Shown: positions 53,487-62,900 of the stretch, one piece after another
Numbering within the stretch: the stretch's first letter is position 1
Layout of the letters: every line of letters begins with the position of its first letter
Source: Mucilaginibacter gossypiicola
GTDB lineage: Bacteria; Bacteroidota; Bacteroidia; Sphingobacteriales; Sphingobacteriaceae
DNA: 64,000 nt
Assembly: GCF_900110105.1 (NCBI RefSeq)
Contig: NZ_FOCL01000005.1
Coordinates: forward strand, 248,001 to 312,000
Reading direction: 5' to 3'
The notes under the pieces: generated by a model
What the model saw: the letters and a program-made list of their open reading frames with translations, nothing else
Database searches by the model: none
Told to the model about the DNA's origin: nothing
Made by a program: the position numbers and the translations under genes

Positions 53487-54848
53487 CTATCGCGCCAGTG
53501 CATTCAACGCCGCCATCCCCGGCATAAAAAAATATGCGCCGCCTTTGATAGTTGTAAACTCGGTCAGGTTGTGTATCCTGGTCCTCGCCGGGCAACCTTG
53601 AATGGAAAACATGCCGCCGTCGTTACGTAGCCCTATCAGGGGATCCGATTCCTTGTTCAGCGTCGCAAAGTTTGGATTATTTACCCATGTCTGTTGTACG
53701 AATTCGAACTGCCGTTCTATGTTGCTGTTAATACAAATAAAATGCAACCCGCGCTCTTCGCCGTCATTATGGTAAACATCTTTCGTTCTGTCGCCATACG
53801 AACGTCCACGGCGGATGATCCGGTGTCGCCTGACGGTAAGCGCGGACATTTCAGGATCATCGAACAGGGAATCCCTTGGATTGCTGCGCCTGATGTGGGC
53901 GCCGATAGGGCACTTTAAACCATCCTGGTCAGCACTGTGAAAGCTGAAATTGTTCTCTTCATTGGTGCCGCCCGGGGCAGGGTCGCCGTTTGGATATTCC
54001 GAGAGCGGTGCGCCGCTCGGCCACCTGCCAACCATTTTGGAAGCAAGTTTTTCTTCGTCAGTTATCGTACCCTGTGCGTTAAGGCCCGATGCTGTCGTTT
54101 TGATATAGTTCCAGAATTTATGTACATGCTGTTCTATCTGGCGGAACACCAGATAAGTACCGTTTTTTCCGAATTCCTGCATTTCTGCTGTGCGCGGAAG
54201 CGGATCTCTTTTCTGCATTTCATTTTCATAACCGAGTATGAACTCACCTGCTTTAAGCTCAGTAGCATGCCCGGTACGGTTTTGCTGCCTTTGTTTCTGG
54301 TCAGTCCCCTCGATTGCAGGCTGGCCGATCCCATCCAGGAAACCGAAATGTTCTTTAGCATCGGGCTGCCGTCCGGCCGGAAGTATTTTGATCAATGCCA
54401 GGCCATTACCCGCCGAAAATTGGTCGATAAGCCTGTCTGCCTTGACCTTCAGCATCGTTTCATCAGTGGCAAATAAAAGCAGCAGCATATCCACGGAATT
54501 ATCCTTATGGCCCCAGGCCCAGTATTTGCTGTCGCTATTACCCGTATCCCCCAGGAGTTGTTGTCTTGTTGCGGAGACCATACCATCCTGGAAGGCAGGC
54601 GAAAAGGTAACCAGCTCTGCTTCCTTAATGCCGAAGGCTTTTAAACCGGTTGAGGTAAAAGCAATATTAAGGCTGAAGTCAGTTTTGCGGTCTTTGCCTG
54701 TCGTAACATCGGGGATGAGCGAGGCAAGCCACGGTTTAGCGCTTTGGGCATCGGTTACTTTCAATAAGAAATAATTAGCGCAGGGCATTTTGCTCGCGTA
54801 AGAACTCAATACAAAACCCTGTATGTCCGGAAAGTTTAATGTTGCCAT
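53487..54848 (-). CDS. DyP-type haem peroxidase
   Basis: A 453-residue dye-decolourising peroxidase. It has the 'GFLDGIGQP' motif (Asp172 as distal acid), proximal haem ligand His318 in 'CPIGAHIRRSNPRD', and 'RRHRIIRRGRSYG' and 'GLHFICINSNIERQFEFVQ' from the second ferredoxin-like domain. No signal peptide is seen, and the length is that of the larger DyP classes. It is the second gene of a two-gene operon; only 5 bp separate it from the upstream gene, whose product may be its partner. Confidence 0.93.
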   Translation of the reverse strand: MATLNFPDIQGFVLSSYASKMPCANYFLLKVTDAQSAKPWLASLIPDVTTGKDRKTDFSLNIAFTSTGLKAFGIKEAELVTFSPAFQDGMVSATRQQLLGDTGNSDSKYWAWGHKDNSVDMLLLLFATDETMLKVKADRLIDQFSAGNGLALIKILPAGRQPDAKEHFGFLDGIGQPAIEGTDQKQRQQNRTGHATELKAGEFILGYENEMQKRDPLPRTAEMQEFGKNGTYLVFRQIEQHVHKFWNYIKTTASGLNAQGTITDEEKLASKMVGRWPSGAPLSEYPNGDPAPGGTNEENNFSFHSADQDGLKCPIGAHIRRSNPRDSLFDDPEMSALTVRRHRIIRRGRSYGDRTKDVYHNDGEERGLHFICINSNIERQFEFVQQTWVNNPNFATLNKESDPLIGLRNDGGMFSIQGCPARTRIHNLTEFTTIKGGAYFFMPGMAALNALAR

Positions 54849-54853
54849 ATCGG

Positions 54854-56083
54854 TTAAAAAAGTTTAAGCCAAGCTTCTGTTTCAGTATCAGTTAAATTGG
54901 CGGGTATCGCTTCCCGTATTTTGCTGTCCTTATCGATATTCTGGACGGTCAAATCCCTGTAGGCGCTGTACCAGACAAGTGAAGGCACCTGGTGATTGCG
55001 GGAATAGGCCTTGAACTGCAATTCGTCGCGTGCTCCGTCCAGTATCAGGAAACGGGTTGAGGGGAAGCCTTTTGAATTGCTCCAGATCCCTGTAAGTCCC
55101 CTTGCAGCCTTATCGATGAAATCATCAAGATAGCTGATCCAGCTTCCGTCATAATTGCTGAGAAACAGCATTTGCTGACCGTTGTTAATGACCGACCAAT
55201 GGGCGAAATGGATGCTCGGGATACCGCTGAGTTTACCTTTTGTGGCAGTACGTGCGATCAGGTTAATGGCAAACAGCACGAACTTTAATAAGTAAAGGCG
55301 GAATTTCGGCGATTTGATATCGGTCACCACGGCAAGGTGATTTTGCGTGATCTGGTTTTCGGTAATAATGAACTGTGAAATATCGGCTGCAGATGCCGGT
55401 TTGTCATCGGGGATATCTGTTTTTTCCAGCCGCCGTAGGATAGGAATGGCAACCAGAGCGGGAATGATCAGCAAAGGTCCGCACACAAGTCCAAACAGGA
55501 CAAGTTTAACCCAGGGCAGGACTTTTTCCGCTACACTTTGATGCGGCGGGAGCGCTTGCGGAATCGGGATCGTCGCCAGGAGATCCTTTCGCAGCGCAGG
55601 CGCCGTATAGCTTGCAGGAGGTTTTCGGCTAAACAGGTTGTCGAGGTTTTGCTGGAGGGTTTCCCTGAGCAGCTGGTTTTCTCTGACCACCTTTGCCTCC
55701 CGCCCGACGTTACCGATATGGAAGGCGTTCGGTCGGACGATCCTGCTTTGGAGATAATTACTGATGTACCCTGCGTTCATCGCCTGCTGATCGTAGCCCT
55801 TGCAGTGGCGATAGATTTCATGCAGCCCGTGCCCAGCCACGGTAGTCAACTCATCAAGATAGACCGAAACATCGCCATCGAAATTGTTTTCGAAGATTAA
55901 CTGGGGATTTGCAGATTGTTCATTGGCGATCACAAAACTTGCGAAATGGACCAGGGTAACCTCCTGGAAGCTGATGTATGGGTTTTTGAGGAGGTTTGCG
56001 TGGATCACCGCAAAGACTTCCTTCAGCTTTTCCGTTTCAGCACCTTTGATGTCTGCAATAAAAGTCAGGACGGTTTGCTTCAT
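54854..56083 (-). CDS. Internally duplicated protein paired with the DyP peroxidase
   Basis: A 409-residue protein I cannot assign to a named family. Two related segments are visible: 45-98 ('VHFASFVI', 'NNFDGDVSVYLDELTTVAGHGL') and 291-341 ('IHFAHWSV', 'SNYDGSWISYLDDFIDKAARGL'), each ending in a 'CKGY' or 'SKGF' turn. A hydrophobic segment near 191-216 splits the halves, so it may be membrane-bound. The repeats, with HFA, N(F/Y)DG and YLD(E/D) as fixed points, suggest two copies of one ferredoxin-like domain. Tight coupling to the peroxidase gene (5 bp) implies a joint function. Confidence 0.75.
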   Translation of the reverse strand: MKQTVLTFIADIKGAETEKLKEVFAVIHANLLKNPYISFQEVTLVHFASFVIANEQSANPQLIFENNFDGDVSVYLDELTTVAGHGLHEIYRHCKGYDQQAMNAGYISNYLQSRIVRPNAFHIGNVGREAKVVRENQLLRETLQQNLDNLFSRKPPASYTAPALRKDLLATIPIPQALPPHQSVAEKVLPWVKLVLFGLVCGPLLIIPALVAIPILRRLEKTDIPDDKPASAADISQFIITENQITQNHLAVVTDIKSPKFRLYLLKFVLFAINLIARTATKGKLSGIPSIHFAHWSVINNGQQMLFLSNYDGSWISYLDDFIDKAARGLTGIWSNSKGFPSTRFLILDGARDELQFKAYSRNHQVPSLVWYSAYRDLTVQNIDKDSKIREAIPANLTDTETEAWLKLF

Positions 56084-56636
56084 ATGCCGTATGTGTTTAC
56101 AAACTGGTTAATGGAATAACAAATAACGCTTGTCAAATCAACGGCAGCAGGTATCGAAAGGCCGTATATAGGTTTCGATATAAAGATAAGCGATGTACTT
56201 CATTAATTTATCAGAATTTGAGATAATATTCTGTAAATAAGAATGTTCTGATGTTTTTGATTTTAAACGGATTTAATCCGCAACTCTGATAACAAGTTCC
56301 TGCAATTGTTCGGATTAAGCAGGAATTGGCTGATTATTGATTTCCCCGTTGCCATCCGCATTTACAAAAGGAAGCGTTCGGGGAAGATTTTTATTCATTT
56401 TGTCCGGCACCTTCCTTATTTCTTCGCTTCCGTTGCTATTTGATTAAACGGCAAGCTAACGTTGATGATTTTTAGTTAAAATCAGGCTCGGATGTACTGA
56501 AATTCTCATAAAAAACAGCCGTTTTTATCATTCAAATTAAGGATATTATAATAATTGTTTAAAACACATTTTATTTTTCCCTGTGTGGGGAAAAATATTT
56601 AATTTAAGGTTATTGATTTACTTAAACCACGACCTT
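56084..56636. other. Divergent promoter region
   Basis: 553 bp between the peroxidase operon and the oxoamine synthase gene. It is AT-rich with scattered ATTCTG/CAGAAT words around 56211-56260 that form short imperfect inverted repeats. No gene and no firm promoter call. Confidence 0.4.
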
Positions 56637-57902
56637 ATGAAAACAAATATTGATTTCAACAAAGCCAGTTTCAAAGATTTCGAGAACATCCCTGACCTGA
56701 ACGCTTTCGAGCGTGCTGAGGCTTTTTATGAATTTACCGGTTATATGGAGTCCCATGGCCACATGAACTACCGCTTCCTGACCTTAGGGGGCTGCGGACC
56801 TGAAATGTGGGTAACTTCCCCGTTTCATAAAACGCCGCAGAAGTGCGTAAGCCTAGTTTCCAACGATTACCTCAATTTTACGCAGCACCCGAAAGTGAAG
56901 GCCGCCGCCATCGAGGGTATCGAAAAATATGGCACCGGGGCCGGGGCTTCACCGCTGATCGGGGGGCATCACATTTATCACCAAATGCTGGAGGAAAAGA
57001 TTTCTTCCTTTTTTGGAAGGTCGCCGGATTCAGCGATCATCTATACCACCGGGTACACTGCAAACAGCGCGACGATCCTGGCTATGCTAAAAAAAGAGGA
57101 TGTTGCCATTGTTGACATGGCCGTCCATGCGAGTGTCTACGAAGGCTGCAAAGAAACGCAGTTGAAAATGTTCCCGCATAATAACCTCGAGATGCTCGAA
57201 CGGATATTGAAAGAAACGAAGGACAAGCTCACCCGCATGGTTATCATCGATGGCGTGTATTCACAGGATGGGGATCTCGCCCGGATGGAGGAAATATACG
57301 ACCTGACCAAACGCTATGGTGGTTTCCTGATGGTGGACGATGCCCACGGTATCGGCGTGCTAGGGAAAAACGGCAGGGGAGCGATCGAGCTATGCGGTAT
57401 GCTGGATAAAGTCGACGTGATTTCCGGTACACTGAGTAAGGCCTTTGGCCATATCGGAGGTTTCGTTGTGGCCGATCCTAAAATGATCAATTTTATAAAA
57501 TACCAGTCGCGGCAGCAGGTATTTTCTTCCACCTCGACCCCTGCAGCGGCCGGGCTGCTCAAGGCGATCGACCTGATCGATGAAGAACCGGAGTGGCGGC
57601 GGCGCCTTGCAGAGAATGTCGCCTATTTCAAAAAAGGGCTCCTTAGCCTGGGGATGGATATCGGGAACACCGAGTCTCCGATCATCCCGGTTAAGATCGG
57701 GGACGCGCATAAAACAGGTGACGCGGCGCGGTTGTTACTGGAAGCCGGTGTCTATGCGAACGCTATCGTTTACCCTGGAGTGTCCCGGAAAAACGCGCGT
57801 ATCAGGACAAGCCTCATGGCAACACATACACAGGAACACCTCGACCTTGCACTGAATGCTTTTGCTTACGTCGACAGCAAACTGGGAATTGCGGCCGCAT
57901 AA
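56637..57902 (+). CDS. PLP-dependent alpha-oxoamine synthase (serine palmitoyltransferase/KBL-like)
   Basis: A 421-residue fold-type I PLP enzyme. ATG 56637 is chosen; the in-frame start at 56583 adds an unrelated hydrophobic lead. Motifs: 'SNDYLNFTQHPKVKAAA', 'GTGAGASPLIGGHHIYHQMLEE', 'VDDAHGIGVLGKNGRGA', and the Schiff-base Lys in 'GTLSKAFGHIGGF'. It joins an acyl-CoA with an amino acid; in Bacteroidota the usual member is serine palmitoyltransferase for sphingolipids, but 2-amino-3-ketobutyrate ligase and other acyl-amino ketone synthases look alike. No partner biosynthetic genes are nearby, so the substrate is open. Confidence 0.88.
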   Translation: MKTNIDFNKASFKDFENIPDLNAFERAEAFYEFTGYMESHGHMNYRFLTLGGCGPEMWVTSPFHKTPQKCVSLVSNDYLNFTQHPKVKAAAIEGIEKYGTGAGASPLIGGHHIYHQMLEEKISSFFGRSPDSAIIYTTGYTANSATILAMLKKEDVAIVDMAVHASVYEGCKETQLKMFPHNNLEMLERILKETKDKLTRMVIIDGVYSQDGDLARMEEIYDLTKRYGGFLMVDDAHGIGVLGKNGRGAIELCGMLDKVDVISGTLSKAFGHIGGFVVADPKMINFIKYQSRQQVFSSTSTPAAAGLLKAIDLIDEEPEWRRRLAENVAYFKKGLLSLGMDIGNTESPIIPVKIGDAHKTGDAARLLLEAGVYANAIVYPGVSRKNARIRTSLMATHTQEHLDLALNAFAYVDSKLGIAAA

Positions 57903-57965
57903 ACCGGGACAGTAACGGGAGAATGGGATTTTTGCGAATCGGGTAATTTTGCCTAATTTTAATCA

Positions 57966-58202
57966 ATGCAAACGGAAACGGAATTCACCATCGAGCTGCA
58001 TGATATTACCTTTTGGGTGACCGGGCACGAGTTGCAGGGCATGCAGGTATATCATATCCGTTTTTCTGATGACAGGCCCCCGCTCGTAATCTATGAGGCG
58101 CTGGGTGGTAAAAAGACGTTCTGGACATCGGTACCGGAGGGAAGGCAGGTAGAGGCGGAGTTCTTTGGTGCGCGGATTGCAGCATATTTAACAACCAGGT
58201 AA
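57966..58202 (+). CDS. Small unknown protein
   Basis: A 78-residue protein with alternating strands ('FTIELHDITFWVTGHELQG', 'YHIRFSDDRPPLVIYEA') and 'EAEFFGARIAAYLTTR' at the end. No family recognised. It stops two bases before the SRAP start, so the two are probably co-transcribed. Confidence 0.68.
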   Translation: MQTETEFTIELHDITFWVTGHELQGMQVYHIRFSDDRPPLVIYEALGGKKTFWTSVPEGRQVEAEFFGARIAAYLTTR

Positions 58203-58204
58203 TT

Positions 58205-59095
58205 ATGTGTTATTATAACGGGCAAAGGGTGACGAGGGCGGAGTTTATCCAGCTCAAACAACTGGAAAAAGCGGTTAAGAACTATGACTTTTTAAATAAA
58301 GGCGTGATCAGCGGGTTCAGCGAAGATTTGGTTGCTGTACTGCTCCCTAATGATGCTAAGACTAACTTTGATATTGTGCAGATGGAGTGGGGCTTCCTGC
58401 CTGCTTATATCAGAAACCGGGAACATGTGCAGAAATTCAGGCTGGGATATAAGGATAGTAAAGGGAAATGGCATACCGGTTATACTACGCAAAATGCCAA
58501 AGCTGAAAACCTGTTTATCAATGAAGAAGGTACAAAAGAATCCATTTATGCGGAAGCAGCCCGCCGTCGCCGTTGCCTTGTTATTTCCACAGGTTTTTAT
58601 GAATGGCGGCATGTCTATCGTAACCATAAAAAGACAGGTCGTCCGTTGAAAACACCGGATAAATATCCCTATTATATTTCGGTTACAGATCAAGAATACT
58701 TTTATATGGCCGGGATATGGCAGGAGTGGATTGACAAAGACACAGGAGAGGTTAGCAAAACGCTTTCAATTGTTACTGCGCCCGCTACTGATTTGATGGA
58801 AAAGGTCCATAATTCCAAAAAAAGGATGCCGACAATATTGAGCAATGAACTGGCCTGGGAATGGATGATGGAGGAGATTAGTGATGACCGCATCCTGGAA
58901 ATTGCCAAAACGGGTTTCCCTGCTGAGCAGATGAGCGCCTGTTCCATTTCAAAGGAATTCCAGGCAGCCCTGGATCCTACGGAGCCTTTCGACTACCCTG
59001 AATTGCCGGCATTGGAACTGTCCATTGCGGACGATGAGCCTGCGCAGGACAAAGGATTCGATCTTTTTTCGGGTTTCCACGAATCTTTATTTTAA
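58205..59095 (+). CDS. SRAP-domain protein (HMCES/YedK type)
   Basis: A 296-residue SOS-response-associated peptidase. Removal of Met exposes Cys2 ('MCYYNGQRV'), the residue that forms a thiazolidine link to abasic sites in single-stranded DNA. 'NAKAENLF' carries the conserved Asn, 'STGFYEWRHV' the Glu, and 'HNSKKRMPTIL' the catalytic His. It protects abasic sites during replication. The C-terminal ~40 residues are acidic. It forms a two-gene unit with the small gene upstream. Confidence 0.93.
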   Translation: MCYYNGQRVTRAEFIQLKQLEKAVKNYDFLNKGVISGFSEDLVAVLLPNDAKTNFDIVQMEWGFLPAYIRNREHVQKFRLGYKDSKGKWHTGYTTQNAKAENLFINEEGTKESIYAEAARRRRCLVISTGFYEWRHVYRNHKKTGRPLKTPDKYPYYISVTDQEYFYMAGIWQEWIDKDTGEVSKTLSIVTAPATDLMEKVHNSKKRMPTILSNELAWEWMMEEISDDRILEIAKTGFPAEQMSACSISKEFQAALDPTEPFDYPELPALELSIADDEPAQDKGFDLFSGFHESLF

Positions 59096-59254
59096 TTGAA
59101 TTTAGGCGGCCTTGGGTCGAAAAAATGATATGGCTCCAGCGGTTAACATAGAGGATAGCTTTGACCATGATGCGTAGTTTGGCTTAACAGCATCTGCTGG
59201 TTGGAATTTATCAATGAAAAAAACAGGTCAAACAAAGCTGATGCCGGTTTTAGG

Positions 59255-59653
59255 CTAATTGGGACTGCAGGAGTTGTAATGCGGCGACAGCCAGGCTTGT
59301 ATCTTGCTCATGAAAAAGTCAACATCAAAAGGCTTGGTTATATAGTCATCGGCATTGCCTTTCTCTGCCGCTTCTTCAATGCCGTTTTGTGCGGAGATCA
59401 AAATCACAGGGACCATTCTTGTTCGATGGTCCTGCTTAAGTTTTTGACAGAGTTCATGACCGTATCCATCGATCAGCCAGTCATCAAGCAGGATGAGATC
59501 GGGTTTGAACCCTGTCAACCGGTTAAAAGACTCGATGTCACAGACGGCTTCGACCAGGTGTCCCTGTTCTTCCAGGATGAACCGCATGATCTGCAATACG
59601 TCATCATCATCGTCGACTACAATTATTCTTTTTTGCATGGGAACTTTATTCAT
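59255..59653 (-). CDS. Stand-alone receiver-domain response regulator
   Basis: A 132-residue single receiver domain: 'IIVVDDDDDVLQIMRFIL' (acid pocket), phospho-acceptor Asp57 in 'LILLDDWLIDG', Thr/Ser site 'ILISAQNG', and Lys in 'DDYITKPFD'. The start is ATG at 59653 or the internal ATG at 59638. No output domain and no kinase nearby, so it probably works as a CheY-like relay. Confidence 0.88.
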   Translation of the reverse strand: MNKVPMQKRIIVVDDDDDVLQIMRFILEEQGHLVEAVCDIESFNRLTGFKPDLILLDDWLIDGYGHELCQKLKQDHRTRMVPVILISAQNGIEEAAEKGNADDYITKPFDVDFFMSKIQAWLSPHYNSCSPN

Positions 59654-59876
59654 TGGCAGGAAAAACGGTCACAGGTAAATCTTACAACAATTTGGAGTAG
59701 GAATAGTTTGTGCAGTGTATTGCTGAAATACTTTTGCCGCCTTTAATGACAAGTTAATTGGATAGTCTGCGGCACGCGATGGTAGTACTTTGACTGCCTG
59801 AAATCGCTTTTTTTAGATGACGACCTAAAAGATTAACATGGCCTGAAGGAATAACTTAGGCCGTAACTTTTGCAGT

Positions 59877-59916
59877 AAAAAGTCGATTACAAAAAAGGTT
59901 GTGTAATCGACTTTTT
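59877..59916. terminator. Strong bidirectional terminator downstream of the NACHT gene
   Basis: A 15-bp perfect stem (59877-59891 with 59902-59916), ten-base loop, with A5 and T5 at the outer ends so that both strands give a U-tract. It lies 75 bp after the stop of the - strand NACHT gene. Confidence 0.8.
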
Positions 59917-59991
59917 GGGCTTTAGCAATTTTAAGATCAAAAAAATTTGTTAAAAATCGCATAACCGAAGATAATTCAATTGGTGTAACCC

Positions 59992-62900
59992 TTAGTCCAA
60001 TATTAAAACATCGTTGACTTCTTTTACCGCGTCATATACGGATCTGTTTTGTGTTTGAGAGAGATAGAAGCTGTATTCCATCCGATCGATCATTGGATTT
60101 AAAAAATTAATGTGTTCAATTTTGCCTGTATTTTCATTTATGAAATGAAGTAATTCTTTTTTAACACGGCTTAAATTAGGCTCTGAGATAAGTCCGATAT
60201 TGAAGATCGCATCCGATACCATAGAATCAAAACGGTTGAAATCATCCATGAAGTATTCATCAGTCTTTGCCTTTTTTAGCAACGCGATCAGTTCCGGTAA
60301 AAAATTTATATCCCTGATCCACCTTAATTGAACTGCCTCGTGATAAAAATCAAAATCTGGACCGGCTTCATATAGCAGAAAATCAACGTAATATCGTGTT
60401 CCTTCCGGCATGCCTTTTTCCGTCAAATAACGGGCCGCTCTGAACTTTTGATCAAAGGGATAATCTTCCTTTACTAATATATTCTTTAGGTAATTAATCA
60501 ACTCATCATGAATTGCCGGGCGGTCTTTAATATGTTCGACTATTTTCCATTGTAAATCATCAGAACCTATTACTTTCAGCAGGGTCATCAGCGATTTCTC
60601 GCTTCCCGGGGATTCTGCGAATGCGTTTAATACCGAAGTTCGGACATAAGATGATTTATTAGATTGGGAAAGGTCTTTTAAAATCTGTAACCATGCGTCC
60701 ACGAGTTTGTTGTCTAGTGCATAAAGGGCATTGTTGCGCCAGGCCCGATCAAATTCAATCCCTTTATAAAGATTCTGAAGAATACGTTGTTGTAGTTTTT
60801 GGGTGCCTACAAGGTGTTCTATTGCTTCAAAATCAAGACTTCGTTCTTCATTGTTTTTTTGCTCATCGAACAACGTAAAATCTAATACTTTCTGTTCATC
60901 CGTAATGATCCTATATTTTTTGATATAAAACCACAGAATCGTTGCGGTGCCACTGTAGGTAAAATAGTTGGGGTTTTCGGCCGCGACTTTTATTGCCCCT
61001 GAAATATCTGTGTTGAGAATGGTGTTTTTTACCCATTCCTCGATCTGCGTTTGTTGTTCAGAAGATATTACCAGAGCAGAATTCATTTCAATCTTGCTCT
61101 TTATTTTACTAAACCGGTACCGTTCAAAATCAGGTTCGCGATTTGTAAATCGTATGGCCCGCTCGAGCGTTATCGTCTCATTTCGTCTGGTGAAATCTGA
61201 TAATAGGTCGAAAATGGCGTCCGGCAGGATATATTTTTCGTTTAAACCATAATAGTTGATCTTCCACACATCATCCCAGTTAACTTCGGCTTGTCCGTAA
61301 TCATCAAAGAACTGCCTTAATGCTGCCCGGTAAGCCTCTTCTGAAAAAAATAAGTTAAAGCTATCCTGCTCACGCTGGCGGCGTAGTTCTATATAATTGA
61401 TTTTTGGTACGGTAGCAAGGGCCTGGGTTTTGTTGGTTAGTTGTTCCGTAAGGTAATTGATTTCTGATTCATAACTATCCCTGATCCTTGTTCTGGTAAT
61501 ATTGTCATAAAGTTCCAGAAGGTCTTTGTTCGTGGTATTTCGTGCCTCATACTGGCTGATCAGATAGTCCGTCATTTCAGGCGTCAGAAGTGGCTGCATA
61601 AGTAGACCCTTTTCAAAGGGATCAATTTTATTATCTTCAAATAGCTTTTTGAAAATCATGTCACCAGCATTAACCTGATTAAAAAAAGCTGCTATTTTCA
61701 TAGCCATTGCTTCCTCTGATACCCTTCCATATACCAGGTAAACTTCATAGACATCATCAATGATAGTCGGTTGAGTCTTAGCGATGACCCGGACATTATC
61801 CAGTATCTTCTCAAATACCTCACGCCTTTCAAAAAGATCGATGATTTTTCTGTTAAACGGATCTTTAAATACCTGCAAAATCTTTTTTAGCGCCTGATAA
61901 CCTGTTACCAGACCAAGGCCTTCGCGCAACAAAACACCTTCATCCATAAGGTGAACTTTTTCCCTTTCTGTTTTGTCGAAGTCTGATAATAAGCCTGCAA
62001 GGAAATAATCGATGTAATCATTAATCAACGCAGCGTTTATAATTATAGAATATAAAGCCGCCCTGATGTATTGATTACCAACGTTGCCAAATAGTTCCAT
62101 CAGATAATCGATGGTTTCCCTGTTAGCCAGCCCGAGTCCCTCAAGCGTATGAACAGCATCGAAAACTGCATATCCGTCAGCTGAAAACTCCACTATAAAG
62201 TTTTTTATTCCGCCTACAGTTTCGTTGAGAATCGTCCCATTCAATTTAAGGTAGCGGATTACATGGAGTGCATTAAGACGCGTGATTCGCAGATTTTCGG
62301 AATCGTTTAGTTCATTCAGCAAATATTCAGCTCCTGAATCCTGCGGTGTAAAAATAGCCAGTTCCTTTTCGGTAAATTTATTGGAGCGAAGCCAAACTTT
62401 CTGTTCTTTATAATATGCAAAGATCCGCTTAAATAGTTCAAAACGTGTTGTTTCATCTACTTTATCAGCTTCAATTTTTACCAATACCTCCGGTTCTATT
62501 TCAAATATCCAGTTCACGAGGGCTTTCCGCTGCTTATCATTGATAATACTCATTAGGAAAAACAAAGTATTTACCCAGCTGGGCTTGATCCGTTTATTGT
62601 TAAAGGAAAGAAATGCTTGAATCTTTTCAAGAGGCAGCGTCATCAGCGCACTTGCCGCGAGGTATTCCTGAATATTATTATGATCAAATCCCCAAATGCC
62701 GGTACCCGATGACTGAAAAGCAGTCGCATATTTCAACAATTCGAAATCTCCAGGTTCGGGTATAATGATCTGGAGCTCGTCGTAGGTCACGTAATTGCGC
62801 CCCATCGCCTCCATACTGAGTGCAAGTCGTTTTAATATGTTCTGTATCCGCTGTTTTTGCGCCTTTAGATTGGTAGTAAATTCAAAATGCGCCTGATCGA

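Noticed and set aside
53937..54476. 179-codon + strand ORF within the peroxidase gene
   Set aside because: The - strand frame carries the DyP motifs across the same DNA.
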